This document shows, piece after piece, positions 7,834 to 15,516 of a stretch of DNA of 35,231 bases. A model generated the notes under the pieces. The model was not told the DNA's origin and searched no databases. It was given only the letters and a program-made list of their open reading frames with translations. The DNA is from a virus: positions 1-35,231 of the IMG/VR virus record IMGVR_UViG_3300046538_000304; one strand, written 5' to 3'. The stretch's first letter is position 1; every line of letters starts with the position of its first letter. The position numbers and the translations under genes were made by a program.

Positions 7834-8091
7834 TCACGCCACCGCCTGTGACCCAAGCTGCTCAAACAGCTCCCGCTGTTTCGCCCTGGGCAAGTCCCGC
7901 AAATGGTCAAACAACATCCTTTCGAATGACTGAGCCGATGGGCTCAACGTGTGCGAAAACGTCAGATTCGCGACCCAGGTGTGCCCGCACTTTGCGTCCA
8001 GGCACTGGCAGTACAGCTTCGCGAACTCCGTGGATAGCTTCTCTCGTGAAGCGATCCTACCTCTGTGTCCGCATTTGCATTCAACTCGCAT
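7834..8091 (-). CDS. ogr: Ogr/Delta-type zinc-finger late transcription activator
   Basis: P2 Ogr and P4 Delta are small zinc proteins that activate the phage late promoters through host RNA polymerase. This 85-residue protein has the family pattern: CKCGHRGRIASREK (C5, C7), then LYCQCLDAKCGHTWVANL (C28, C30, C35), then LTFSHTLSPS. A longer helical tail than in P2 Ogr ends the protein. The ATG at 8091 is preferred over one at 8115 because GGGAGGG precedes it and the domain begins there. In P2 the gene sits near the D gene; here it lies between the repressor operon and the portal gene, next to the late operons it would switch on. An operator-like double dyad lies upstream (8118-8148). Confidence 0.85.
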   Translation of the reverse strand: MRVECKCGHRGRIASREKLSTEFAKLYCQCLDAKCGHTWVANLTFSHTLSPSAQSFERMLFDHLRDLPRAKQRELFEQLGSQAVA

Positions 8092-8117
8092 TGTGTCCCT
8101 CCCCAGGGCAGCCAATC

Positions 8118-8148
8118 GCCACTAGTTTGCCATAATATGTAGTGGCAA
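8118..8148. promoter_or_regulatory. Overlapping inverted repeats upstream of ogr
   Basis: GCCACTA (8118-8124) pairs with TAGTGGC (8140-8146), and inside this TTGCCA (8127-8132) pairs with TGGCAA (8143-8148). The two overlapping dyads lie 27-57 bases before the ogr ATG and just past the portal stop. They look like a regulator binding site, possibly controlling ogr. No matching copy was found at the repressor/Cro operator. Confidence 0.4.
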
Positions 8149-8165
8149 TCTCTTAGCTGAGCGCC

Positions 8166-9200
8166 TTATGTGGTTGAATCAACTGCCTCTGCGGACTCTA
8201 TCCAGCTAATATTCCTGTCTTGGCGCAACATGTCGTTTACCTGGTTGAATAGCTGACAGATCGGCCGGATCTCGTTGCTGGTGTAGACCCGATCGATCTT
8301 CTCGATATCACCAAAGCCGGCGCTGTTTTCCGGGATGATGCCGGCCAGCGCGGGGTTCATGCGCCAGGCGGCAATTACGTCGTTGCGGGTGATGTTCTTG
8401 ACCTTTTCCAGCTCATCCTTGGCCTGAAAATCCCCCACGGGGATGATCTGAATCGCGTTTTCCTTGCCGTTGGGGATGTTGACAAACATCGATCGGAAGT
8501 TGCCCACACCCTTGCTGGCACTGATCTGGGCGCGCAAGTTTTCTTCGTCCTCCTCGGTCAGGTCCGGATCGTTGGTGTAGAAGATGTAACCGGCGTGCGC
8601 GCCGTTGCTGTAGTAGCGCCGACGGAAGAGGGTCGCGGCTTCGTTGAGCAACAGCGCCTGCAGGCCGCCCAGGTAATCCGGGATGCCGTAAATGGTCTGC
8701 TCGACGTCGTAGTCCATGACGTGCTCGATCTCGTCCTGGTCGAAGTCCATGAATTTGTTGTCCGGCAGCAGCATCCGGAAACCGCCGTCCACTTTCACCC
8801 GCATGTTGATCGCCGGCAGGTGCTGCAGCTCCAGCACCTGGCCGAAGGCGTTGGTGTCGCGATAGAAGAACGCATCGCCGAACACCATGTAATCCAATCC
8901 CGCACAGCCCATGGTCCGGGCACTACAGCCCGCCGAGGGAATGAACTCACGCAGCAACAGGTTGCGCTTGAACTTCGGAATGGCTCCGTGGTGCGCATTG
9001 GCGCGCAGCAGCTTGGCCAGGCCGGTGCGTGATACCGGCGGTTTGTAGATCTCGCCGTCGTCGCTGGGAAACACCCCCACGTACTCGCCAATATTGCCCG
9101 ACAACACCTGCTCGGGTTCCCCGAAGGTGAATGCCCGCATGGACTGTGACTGTTGCACCTGCTGGTTGACCTGGCGTTTTTTGTGTCGAGGCTTGGGCAT
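8166..9200 (-). CDS. Q: Portal protein, P2 gpQ-like (PBSX family)
   Basis: The portal ring sits at one capsid vertex and is the DNA entry and exit channel and terminase docking site. The 344-residue product matches the P2 gpQ/PBSX portal family in length and motifs: FTFGEPE near the start, LYKPPVS-type segment (EIYKPPVSRTGLAKLL), DYMVFGDAFFYR, YGIPDYLGGLQALLLNEAATLFRRRYYSNGAHAGYI (in parts), and RNDVIAAWRMNPALAGI. The ATG at 9200 is taken (MPKPRHKKRQ); a GTG at 9209 is possible. The upstream terminase frame stays open for about 250 bases into this gene. Confidence 0.93.
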   Translation of the reverse strand: MPKPRHKKRQVNQQVQQSQSMRAFTFGEPEQVLSGNIGEYVGVFPSDDGEIYKPPVSRTGLAKLLRANAHHGAIPKFKRNLLLREFIPSAGCSARTMGCAGLDYMVFGDAFFYRDTNAFGQVLELQHLPAINMRVKVDGGFRMLLPDNKFMDFDQDEIEHVMDYDVEQTIYGIPDYLGGLQALLLNEAATLFRRRYYSNGAHAGYIFYTNDPDLTEEDEENLRAQISASKGVGNFRSMFVNIPNGKENAIQIIPVGDFQAKDELEKVKNITRNDVIAAWRMNPALAGIIPENSAGFGDIEKIDRVYTSNEIRPICQLFNQVNDMLRQDRNISWIESAEAVDSTT

Positions 9201-11004
9201 TGTTTCCACTCGTGACGTAGCGGCTGCGTCGCCGCTTGTTGGTGTTCAAGGGTTCGTTGGCCAAGGCGTGCATGACCGCCCAGGCAATGTCGGCGTGGCC
9301 GGTGGCGTCGGTGCGCGAAGCGCTATAGGTGACCTGGCCGCTGTTGGTGGTGCCGCGCTTGATGGTCAGGAACGCCTGGGCGATATCGGTCCAGCCCGCA
9401 TCCCACTCGATGCGGCTGCCCGAGATCGTGTCCTGGGCCTTGAGCACAAGGGCATTTTTGGCTTCCAGGCTGTAGTGGATCGGCGTGGCTTTCGCGTAGA
9501 AGTCGCGCACCAGATCGAACACGCCGTAACCCACGCCGGTGACATCGATGCCGATATGCTGGACGTTGAAACGCTCGGTGAGCTTCTTAACCTGGGCGGC
9601 CTGGTAGGTGAACGAATGCCCCCGCCAGCTGTGCTTCTCCAGGATGCGGAATTTCGCCCCGGGTTCGAGTGGCGGCGCGATGACCACACAGGTGGCGTCG
9701 TCGCGGGTGCGGCTCGGGTCGTACCCCAACCAGACCGGACTGTTGCCAAATGGTCGATCGTCGTCGGGCTTGTAGTCCTCCCACAGCGACAGGTCGGAGT
9801 AGCAGCGCTCCAGGTCCTTGAGACTGAATGCGCTCTGCGTGCTGTCGATGAACTTGCAGTAGAACAGCTGCAGAAATTTGTCTTCGTCGTACTCCAGCTG
9901 CAGCTGCTCGAGGTCGAATAGATCGCAGCCCCCGTCTATCGCATCCTGGATGGTGATGGTCTTGCGCCATTGGCCATCCGGGCACAGCGCGCCCTGGGTA
10001 TATGCCGCTTCACTCGGCCAAGTGCCGCCGGCCTTTTTCCCGCGTTTGCTGTTGCGGAACTCATCGCCTGACCAGAATGGATAGGCCTGATGTGACACGG
10101 CGCTGGGCGTGGAGAAATAGGTCTTGCGCCACTTCTTGTGGGTGCCCATGGCGCTGGCCACGGTGCTCAGCTTCTCGAAGTCGCGGATCCAGAAATATTC
10201 GTCGACATAAACATGCCCGTGGTAACCCTGGGCGGTGCTGCTGTTGGTGCTGAGGAAGCGCAGTTCGGCGCCGTTGCTCAGAGTGATGGGGTTGCCGGTC
10301 AGCTCGATGCCAAACCACTGCTGGGCGAACTGGATGATGTAGCTGCGGAAAATCTCCGACTGCGATCGGCTGGCCGAAAGGAATACCTGGTTGTCGCCGC
10401 TCAGTACCGCGTCCATGAACGCTTCGCCGGCGAAGTAGTAGGTCAGACCCACCTGCCGGCTTTTCAGGATATTCCGGATCCGGCATGTCAGTGGGTTTTG
10501 CTTGGCCGCAAACAGCTCCTGCTGATAGCGGTACATCTTGCTGATGAACTTATCCAGGAAGTCGACTTCGGTCAGGCCGCTGATATCGTTCTTGGCCTTC
10601 TTCTCCCGTTTCTTGCCGCCACTTTCGCCCCGGCTTTGGCGATCGCCACGTGAGCGTTGACGCGGCTCCGAGGGCTCGCCCTGGTCGTCGCCAAAAGTTG
10701 CCGCCGCCTGTGCCGGTTTGGCCGCTTGCTTCAGTAGCCGTTCGCGCACGGCAGTCAGCCGGTCCAGCTCGTTCAGATCGTCCTTCGACAGGCTGCCGAC
10801 CTTGTCCAAGAGCAGGGTGATACGCCGGCCGACAGCGGTCAGCGGTTCTTCGTCCGACAGCATGTCTTCCCAGCCGCCTTGTCGGATCCAGTAATAGACG
10901 ATCCGGATGTTGGGCAGGTTGAGTTGCGCCTGAATTTCCTTGGCCTTACAGCGGCGCAGAAACAGACGTTTGGCGGCTTCTTTAACTTCGGTCGAGTAGT
11001 ACAT
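8947..11004 (-). CDS. P: Terminase large subunit, P2 gpP-like, with extended C terminus
   Basis: The ATPase/nuclease that packages phage DNA into the prohead. An N-terminal helix-turn-helix (KEAAKRLFLRRCKAKEIQ, then NIRIVYYWIRQGGW) is typical of gpP. The ATPase domain has SRQVGLTYY near residue 182 and the Walker B strand HVYVDEYFW near 268. The nuclease domain shows LGYDPSRTRDDATCVV near 430, HIGIDVTGVGYG, and a late GHADIAWAVMHAL. About 601 residues lie before the portal start, the length of P2 gpP. The open frame then continues some 84 residues across the portal gene with an Arg/Ala/Gly-rich sequence unlike the family. This tail may be a chance extension after loss of a stop, or a base error. 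Confidence 0.9.
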   Translation of the reverse strand: MYYSTEVKEAAKRLFLRRCKAKEIQAQLNLPNIRIVYYWIRQGGWEDMLSDEEPLTAVGRRITLLLDKVGSLSKDDLNELDRLTAVRERLLKQAAKPAQAAATFGDDQGEPSEPRQRSRGDRQSRGESGGKKREKKAKNDISGLTEVDFLDKFISKMYRYQQELFAAKQNPLTCRIRNILKSRQVGLTYYFAGEAFMDAVLSGDNQVFLSASRSQSEIFRSYIIQFAQQWFGIELTGNPITLSNGAELRFLSTNSSTAQGYHGHVYVDEYFWIRDFEKLSTVASAMGTHKKWRKTYFSTPSAVSHQAYPFWSGDEFRNSKRGKKAGGTWPSEAAYTQGALCPDGQWRKTITIQDAIDGGCDLFDLEQLQLEYDEDKFLQLFYCKFIDSTQSAFSLKDLERCYSDLSLWEDYKPDDDRPFGNSPVWLGYDPSRTRDDATCVVIAPPLEPGAKFRILEKHSWRGHSFTYQAAQVKKLTERFNVQHIGIDVTGVGYGVFDLVRDFYAKATPIHYSLEAKNALVLKAQDTISGSRIEWDAGWTDIAQAFLTIKRGTTNSGQVTYSASRTDATGHADIAWAVMHALANEPLNTNKRRRSRYVTSGNNAQASTQKTPGQPAGATVTVHAGIHLRGTRAGVVGQYWRVRGGVSQRRRRDLQTAGITHRPGQAAARQCAPRSHSEVQAQPVAA

Positions 11005-11052
11005 GGGCCGCAGTCTATGCGGCGAAAACGGCGAAAACGCGGGGTTAAATTC

Positions 11053-11089
11053 CGCGTTTCACCTAGATCGCGAATCTAGGAGAAACGCG
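11053..11089. promoter_or_regulatory. 37-nt interrupted palindrome between divergent P and O operons
   Basis: CGCGTTTC-A-CCTAGAT (11053-11068), a CGCGA centre, then ATCTAGG-A-GAAACGCG (11074-11089). The arms match at 15 of 16 positions with a single central A/A mismatch. It lies in the only intergenic gap from which both the portal/terminase and the scaffold/capsid operons diverge, so a shared late operator is likely. A repeated CGGCGAAAA pair lies beside it at about 11019-11036. No clear Ogr-type TGT-N12-ACA box was found. Confidence 0.55.
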
Positions 11090-11167
11090 CAATTGAACCG
11101 TTTGTTAGAGGGCGTTCGGCTCCATATCTTGGCGGCTCAAATCACCGATTGAGCGCAGTTATCGCCC

Positions 11168-12085
11168 ATGCCCCGTTCCCTTGTTTCGTTCTGGAAACGT
11201 GTCGCCACCAGCGGCACCACCGCCGATGGTCGCGAGATCCTTCCCCAGGAACTGCGCGACATCGCTGAAACCTACAAGCCGTCCAAGTACACAGCGGTGA
11301 TCTGGTGTGACCACGAACGCTGGCCTGGTTCTCACGGCACCGTATATGCCGTGCGCTTGGTGGAAGAGGGCGACGACCTGGAGGAGGGGCAAATTGCCCT
11401 GGAAGCCCAGCTCAAGCCCAACGATCGACTGCTGTACCTGAATGACCAGGGCCAGAAGCTTTTCACCAGCATCGAGATCACCCCGAACTTCGCCGGCAGT
11501 GGCAAAGCCTATTTGACCGGCCTGGGCGTGACCGATGAACCTGCCAGCCTGGGCACCCAGGAACTCTATTTTTCGAAGAAAACCCACAAAAACGCCTTCT
11601 ACGCCGCGTCCGTTGAGCTGGGCTCCTTTGAAGAGGAACCCCAGGGCGAAGTGGGCAAGCTGATTGGCTTGCTCACCGGCTTGTTCAAGCGCTTTGCAGC
11701 GGACACCGAGCCCGCCGAACCCACCCCCCCAACCGAGAGCAAACCCCCAATGGATGAAGCTACAGCAACGGCCTTGAAAGCCCTGCTGGCTCAATTGCTG
11801 ATTGTCGCTGCCGGCATTCAAGCTGTGATTGAGCCCGTCGCGGAAGAGGCCCCCGAGCCCGACGCCGCGCCGATCGATGACGTGCAAGCCGCTGTCGACG
11901 GCATCGTGACCACCGCCGAAGAAGAGCGCGAGTTCAGCCGCAATGGCGGTGCCACGAACAAAACCCTGCTCGCCAGCATGGCCGCTCTACAGAAGCAGTT
12001 CACCGCACTGCAGAACACCACCACCGGTCGCCAGCTGCCGCGCAATCCCGGCCCGGTAACCACCACCAAACCACGGGTGCTCTGA
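11168..12085 (+). CDS. O: Capsid scaffolding protein/protease, P2 gpO-like
   Basis: gpO is both internal scaffold and maturation protease for the capsid. The 305-residue product begins with the typical VSFWKRVATSGTTADGREI, followed by a protease domain containing AVIWCDHERWPGSHG and LFTSIEITPNFAGSGKAYLTGLGVTDEPASLGTQEL (in parts), consistent with the His/Asp/Ser triad described for P2. A Pro/Glu-rich linker (about 180-195) leads to an alanine-rich helical scaffold region. It is the first gene of the plus-strand late operon, one base before the capsid gene. The ATG at 11168 has no good ribosome site but matches the family start. Confidence 0.93.
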   Translation: MPRSLVSFWKRVATSGTTADGREILPQELRDIAETYKPSKYTAVIWCDHERWPGSHGTVYAVRLVEEGDDLEEGQIALEAQLKPNDRLLYLNDQGQKLFTSIEITPNFAGSGKAYLTGLGVTDEPASLGTQELYFSKKTHKNAFYAASVELGSFEEEPQGEVGKLIGLLTGLFKRFAADTEPAEPTPPTESKPPMDEATATALKALLAQLLIVAAGIQAVIEPVAEEAPEPDAAPIDDVQAAVDGIVTTAEEEREFSRNGGATNKTLLASMAALQKQFTALQNTTTGRQLPRNPGPVTTTKPRVL

Positions 12086-12086
12086 C

Positions 12087-13109
12087 ATGGCCCGTTCTCT
12101 CAGCGCCTACGGCGCCCAAATGTACGCAAAACTGCAGCTCGCGATCGCCGAAACCTACGGTGTCGAGCTGTCCAGCAAGATGTTCAACGTCGAACCGTCG
12201 GTCGCCCAGGAACTGAACGACGCCATCACCGCCAAGTCGGATTTCCTTTCTCGCATCAACGTCCTCGGCGTGACCGAGATCAAGGGCGAGAAGGTGTTCA
12301 TTGGTGTTTCTGGCCCGGTCACCGGCCGCACCAATACCAAGACCACCGATCGCGAAGCCAAGGACGCTTCGGAGCTGGACCACACGACCTACGAATTGTC
12401 CTCGACCGAGTCCGACGTAGGTCTGCCGTACGCCAAGATTGATGCCTGGGCCAAGTTCCCGGACTTCCATCAGAAGTACTCCGCGGCGGTCCAGAAACAG
12501 ATTGCCCTGGATCGCATCATGGTCGGTTTCCACGGCACTCACGCCGCAGCGCAGACCGATATCGACGCCTATCCAATGCTCCAGGACGTGAACAAGGGCT
12601 GGCTGCAGCAGTTGCGTGAGCAAGCGCCGCAGCAGGTGCTCAAGGAAGGCGTGGCGGGTTCTGGCAAGGTCAAACTGGGCGCCGGTGGCGACTATGCGAA
12701 CCTCGACGCCCTGGTGCACGACACCAAGCAAATGGTGGACGAGCGCCTGCGTGATGGCGGCGACCTGGTGGCGATCATCGGTAGTGACTTGCTCGCCGCC
12801 GACAAGGCCAAGCTGTACGCCAAACAGGGCGATACGCCAACCGAAAAAGAGCGCATTGAAGAGGCCCAGGTCATCGAGACCTACGGCGGCTTGCCGAGCT
12901 TCAGCGTGCCGTTCTTCCCGGTCAACGCCGTGCTGGTCACCAGCTGGGACAACCTGTCGATCTACTTCCAGGATTCCAGCTGGCGCAAGCAGACGGTCGA
13001 CAACCCGAAACGCTCCCGCGTCGAGGACTACAACAGCCGCAACGAAGGTTACGTGATCGAGCAGTTGGAGAAGATCGCTCTGACCGAGAACGTGGAGCTG
13101 TTGGCGTGA
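12087..13109 (+). CDS. N: Major capsid protein, P2 gpN-like
   Basis: HK97-fold shell protein of P2-type heads. The 340-residue length is close to P2 gpN (357). Recognisable blocks are FLSRINVLGVTEIKGEKVFIGVSG (in parts), GRTNTKTTDREAKD, KIDAWAKFPDFHQKYSAAVQKQIALDRIMVGFHGT (in parts), NKGWLQQLREQAPQQVL and a C-terminal SWRKQTVDNPKRSRVEDYNSRNEGYVIE. P2 gpN is cleaved near its N terminus by gpO; the same is expected here. The start follows the scaffold stop by one base, and the stop overlaps the next start as GTGA. Confidence 0.95.
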   Translation: MARSLSAYGAQMYAKLQLAIAETYGVELSSKMFNVEPSVAQELNDAITAKSDFLSRINVLGVTEIKGEKVFIGVSGPVTGRTNTKTTDREAKDASELDHTTYELSSTESDVGLPYAKIDAWAKFPDFHQKYSAAVQKQIALDRIMVGFHGTHAAAQTDIDAYPMLQDVNKGWLQQLREQAPQQVLKEGVAGSGKVKLGAGGDYANLDALVHDTKQMVDERLRDGGDLVAIIGSDLLAADKAKLYAKQGDTPTEKERIEEAQVIETYGGLPSFSVPFFPVNAVLVTSWDNLSIYFQDSSWRKQTVDNPKRSRVEDYNSRNEGYVIEQLEKIALTENVELLA

Positions 13110-13828
13110 GCCTGGCGCTGGCGCACAAGCGCCGCACCTTGGCCTCGGGTGTAGTCGCTGTTGCTGCGGCCGTTTCGGGCGCAGCCATGGCGTACACCCC
13201 GGCCGACGCCTTGAGCAGCCCAGCCAATGCCCGCAAGCACCTGCTGCTGCAGGAAGCGGCGCTGGACGTGGATCTTGCGCGCCTGAGCGCGCTCAAGAAC
13301 CTGGCCAGCAAACAGGCGCTCAAGCGTGACGAGCTGCTGCCCAAGTACCAGGACTACGTCCAGCGCTACTGCGAATCGGAGATGAACTTTCCGAACCGCG
13401 TTGTGGTGCAGGTGATGGTCTGGCTGTTCGACACCGCCCAGTTCGAGGACGCCCTGGAACTGGCGGATTTCTTGATCGAGCAGGGTCAACAGATGCCGGA
13501 GCGCTTCAAGCGCCGCGACATTCAGACCTTTGTCGCGGATGCCGTCATCGAGTGGGCTTACACCGAATACAACGCCACCCGCAGCCCGGAGCCGTACTTG
13601 TCCGATCTGCTGCCACGCGTGGACGGCGAATGGGACCTGACGGAGCAGATCCCGAGCAAGTACCACAAGTTGATCGGCATGCGTGCCCAGGACGCTCAGC
13701 AGTGGGAAACCGCGATCAAGCATCTGGAGCGCTCCACCGTGCTGTACGCGAAGGCCGGCAACGAAACCCGCCTCGATAAGTGCCGCAAGGCACTGGCAAA
13801 ACAACTGGCCACAACGGCTTCCGAATAA
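13106..13828 (+). CDS. M: Terminase small subunit/endonuclease, P2 gpM-like
   Basis: gpM partners gpP in recognising and cutting cos. The 240-residue product has the family's N-terminal helical region (LALAHKRRTLA, then ANARKHLLLQEAALDVDLARLSALKNLASKQALKRDELLPKYQDYV in parts) and a helical tail with FPNRVVVQVMVWLFDTAQFEDALELADFLIEQGQ and PERFKRRDIQTF. The GTG start at 13106 overlaps the capsid stop (GTGA). A 96-base gap with no gene separates it from L. Confidence 0.92.
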   Translation: MSLALAHKRRTLASGVVAVAAAVSGAAMAYTPADALSSPANARKHLLLQEAALDVDLARLSALKNLASKQALKRDELLPKYQDYVQRYCESEMNFPNRVVVQVMVWLFDTAQFEDALELADFLIEQGQQMPERFKRRDIQTFVADAVIEWAYTEYNATRSPEPYLSDLLPRVDGEWDLTEQIPSKYHKLIGMRAQDAQQWETAIKHLERSTVLYAKAGNETRLDKCRKALAKQLATTASE

Positions 13829-13924
13829 CCGACTACCCCCCCAGCGGGAACCTGTGGAAGTGAGCCGCCCATTTATGGACCGTCCCACTGAAAACAGGCT
13901 TCCCGCCCTATTTGAGCGGTCAGC

Positions 13925-14386
13925 ATGAGCTTTTCAGGTAAACCCACCATCTTTGTGGAACAGACGATTGAGAACGACGGCTTCTGGCCCGATCTCTCTT
14001 TGTCCGAATTCCAGAAAGAACAACGCCTGCCGGCGGAGTACCTGGTAGAGCTGCTGGTCGACGCGATAAATACCGCCATGGTCGAGGTCAATACGGACCT
14101 GGCCAAGTGCAAAGCTCGCTGGCAAGCCGCCGGCATCGGCCGCATTGAGTCCGCTGATTCCACGTTGCTGCCCAAACGCGCCTTCCAGGTGAAGCTGTAC
14201 AAACGCGCTGTGTATTGCCGTGCGAAAGGCAGCTCCCTGCCACAGTTCGCCACTGTTACCCGCCGCGAGAGCGCCGAAAACACCGGCAAAGAAGCGCCCG
14301 AGCGTGCGGAAACCTTCCTGGCTTTCAGCCAGCAGGCCGTCCGTGCACTGCAGGGTCGTGGCCGCATCACGGCGGTGCTGCTGTGA
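13925..14386 (+). CDS. L: Head completion/stabilisation protein, P2 gpL-like
   Basis: gpL closes the DNA-filled head at the neck. The 153-residue protein carries the family pattern: PTIFVEQTIENDGFWPDLSLSEFQKEQRL (in parts), then LLVDAINTAMVEVNTDLAKCKARW, and YKRAVYCRAKGSSLPQFATVTRRESAEN. An ATG at 13925 is the only start that keeps the family N terminus. The stop overlaps the next start as GTGA. Confidence 0.92.
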   Translation: MSFSGKPTIFVEQTIENDGFWPDLSLSEFQKEQRLPAEYLVELLVDAINTAMVEVNTDLAKCKARWQAAGIGRIESADSTLLPKRAFQVKLYKRAVYCRAKGSSLPQFATVTRRESAENTGKEAPERAETFLAFSQQAVRALQGRGRITAVLL

Positions 14387-14835
14387 TCAAACTCCAGACA
14401 CTGACCCGCTACCTGTTGGAACGCCAACTGGTGCCCGCCGAGCAGCTCGATAGCTGGACTGAACAGGTCACGCTCGAACTCATCTGGAAGCCCGACGTGG
14501 ACGGCATGCACATGGCCGACATGCGCTATCGCTCCGCCATCGTGCTGGAGCGCTTCGCCGACCATCCGGGGCGGCTGATGGCCCTGGTTGGCAGTTGGCT
14601 GGAAAACCACGACACCGACCGCGATCGCCACGAATTGCCGGCGCCGCTGTTCGCCGTTGAACCGCTGGACAACGACCTGTTCGACGTGGACATCACGCTG
14701 GAATTCGTCGAGCCGCAGTACCTGGCCGAAGACCCTGCCGGCGAGATCGAGGCCCACGGCAAGACCTGGGCTTTCGTCCCGTTCGATCTGTGGGTCGCTG
14801 AACGCGGCGAGGTGACCGCCAATGGCGGGGCGTAG
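14383..14835 (+). CDS. R: Tail completion protein, P2 gpR-like
   Basis: 150-residue protein of the P2 gpR family, which finishes the tail tube end that joins the head. It opens with IKLQTLTRYLLERQLVPAEQLDSW and has FADHPGRLMALVGSWLENHDTDRDRHEL in the centre, then an acidic strand-rich end (NDLFDVDITLEFVEPQYLAED). I take the GTG at 14383, which overlaps the L stop as GTGA; an open frame runs further upstream inside L but would duplicate coding. Its 3' end overlaps the next gene by 14 bases. Confidence 0.87.
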   Translation: MIKLQTLTRYLLERQLVPAEQLDSWTEQVTLELIWKPDVDGMHMADMRYRSAIVLERFADHPGRLMALVGSWLENHDTDRDRHELPAPLFAVEPLDNDLFDVDITLEFVEPQYLAEDPAGEIEAHGKTWAFVPFDLWVAERGEVTANGGA

Positions 14836-15505
14836 CACGTTCGAACTCGACGCTCGCGGTCATTTGGCCGTGGATGCGCAACTGGCGCTGCTCAGCCTGC
14901 CGCCGCAACTGCGCCGGCGCCTGCTGAACAACGTCACCAAACGCGTACGGACGATGAGCCGCCGCCGTGTGCGCGATCAGCAGAACTTGGACGGCTCGCC
15001 GTTCGAGAATCGCAAGGGATCTGGCAAGGGCAAAAAGAAGATGGAAGCCGGCCTGGCCAAGCTGATGGTGGTCACCCGTGTCAGCGCTGACGAAGCGGAG
15101 CTGGGCTGGAAAAACGCCCTCACTCGTTGGGTCGCCGCGCAGCAACACCACGGCGTCAGCGAGCGCCGTACCGCCGCACAGATGAAGCGCTGGAATAAGA
15201 CACCGCCCGGCCTGGCTGCCACCGACAAGCAAGCCAAACGCCTGCGCCGGTTGGGCTTTCGTGTGCGCCAGACGGGCAAGAAGACCCTGACACGTCCGTC
15301 AGTGGCGTGGATTCAAGAGCATGTGAACTACGCCAAGGCGGGTTTGCTAATCCGCATCCTGGACGACGAACGCAGTGAATCCAGCGGCGCACAGAGCTGG
15401 GAAATCACGTTGCCAAAACGCCAGTTCATCGGCGTCAACACCGACCGCGACACCAGCCTGCTGATTAACCAGGTGTTGCAACAAATCCTACATTCACCCC
15501 GCTAA
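14822..15505 (+). CDS. S: Tail completion/virion morphogenesis protein, P2 gpS-like
   Basis: 227-residue protein of the phage virion morphogenesis (gpS/Mu gpG) group that acts in head-tail joining. Visible family segments are LDARGHLAVDAQLALLSLPPQLRRRLL (in parts), VRTMSRRRVRDQQNLDGSPFENRK and a C-terminal RQFIGVNTDRDTSLLINQVLQQIL. The middle has a basic RLRRLGFRVRQTGKK stretch. It is longer than P2 gpS (150), as is usual in the K139-like branch. The start overlaps the previous gene by 14 bases. Confidence 0.85.
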   Translation: MAGRSTFELDARGHLAVDAQLALLSLPPQLRRRLLNNVTKRVRTMSRRRVRDQQNLDGSPFENRKGSGKGKKKMEAGLAKLMVVTRVSADEAELGWKNALTRWVAAQQHHGVSERRTAAQMKRWNKTPPGLAATDKQAKRLRRLGFRVRQTGKKTLTRPSVAWIQEHVNYAKAGLLIRILDDERSESSGAQSWEITLPKRQFIGVNTDRDTSLLINQVLQQILHSPR

Positions 15506-15516
15506 CGAGGCACTGC

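Noticed and set aside
7775-8165. cos site, expected between the early region and the portal gene in P2-like phages
   Set aside because: I found no sequence that I could match to a known P2-type cos core; its position cannot be supported from the sequence alone.
11090-11167. Ogr binding box (TGT-N12-ACA) before the scaffold gene
   Set aside because: No convincing match was seen; the palindrome at 11053-11089 is reported instead.
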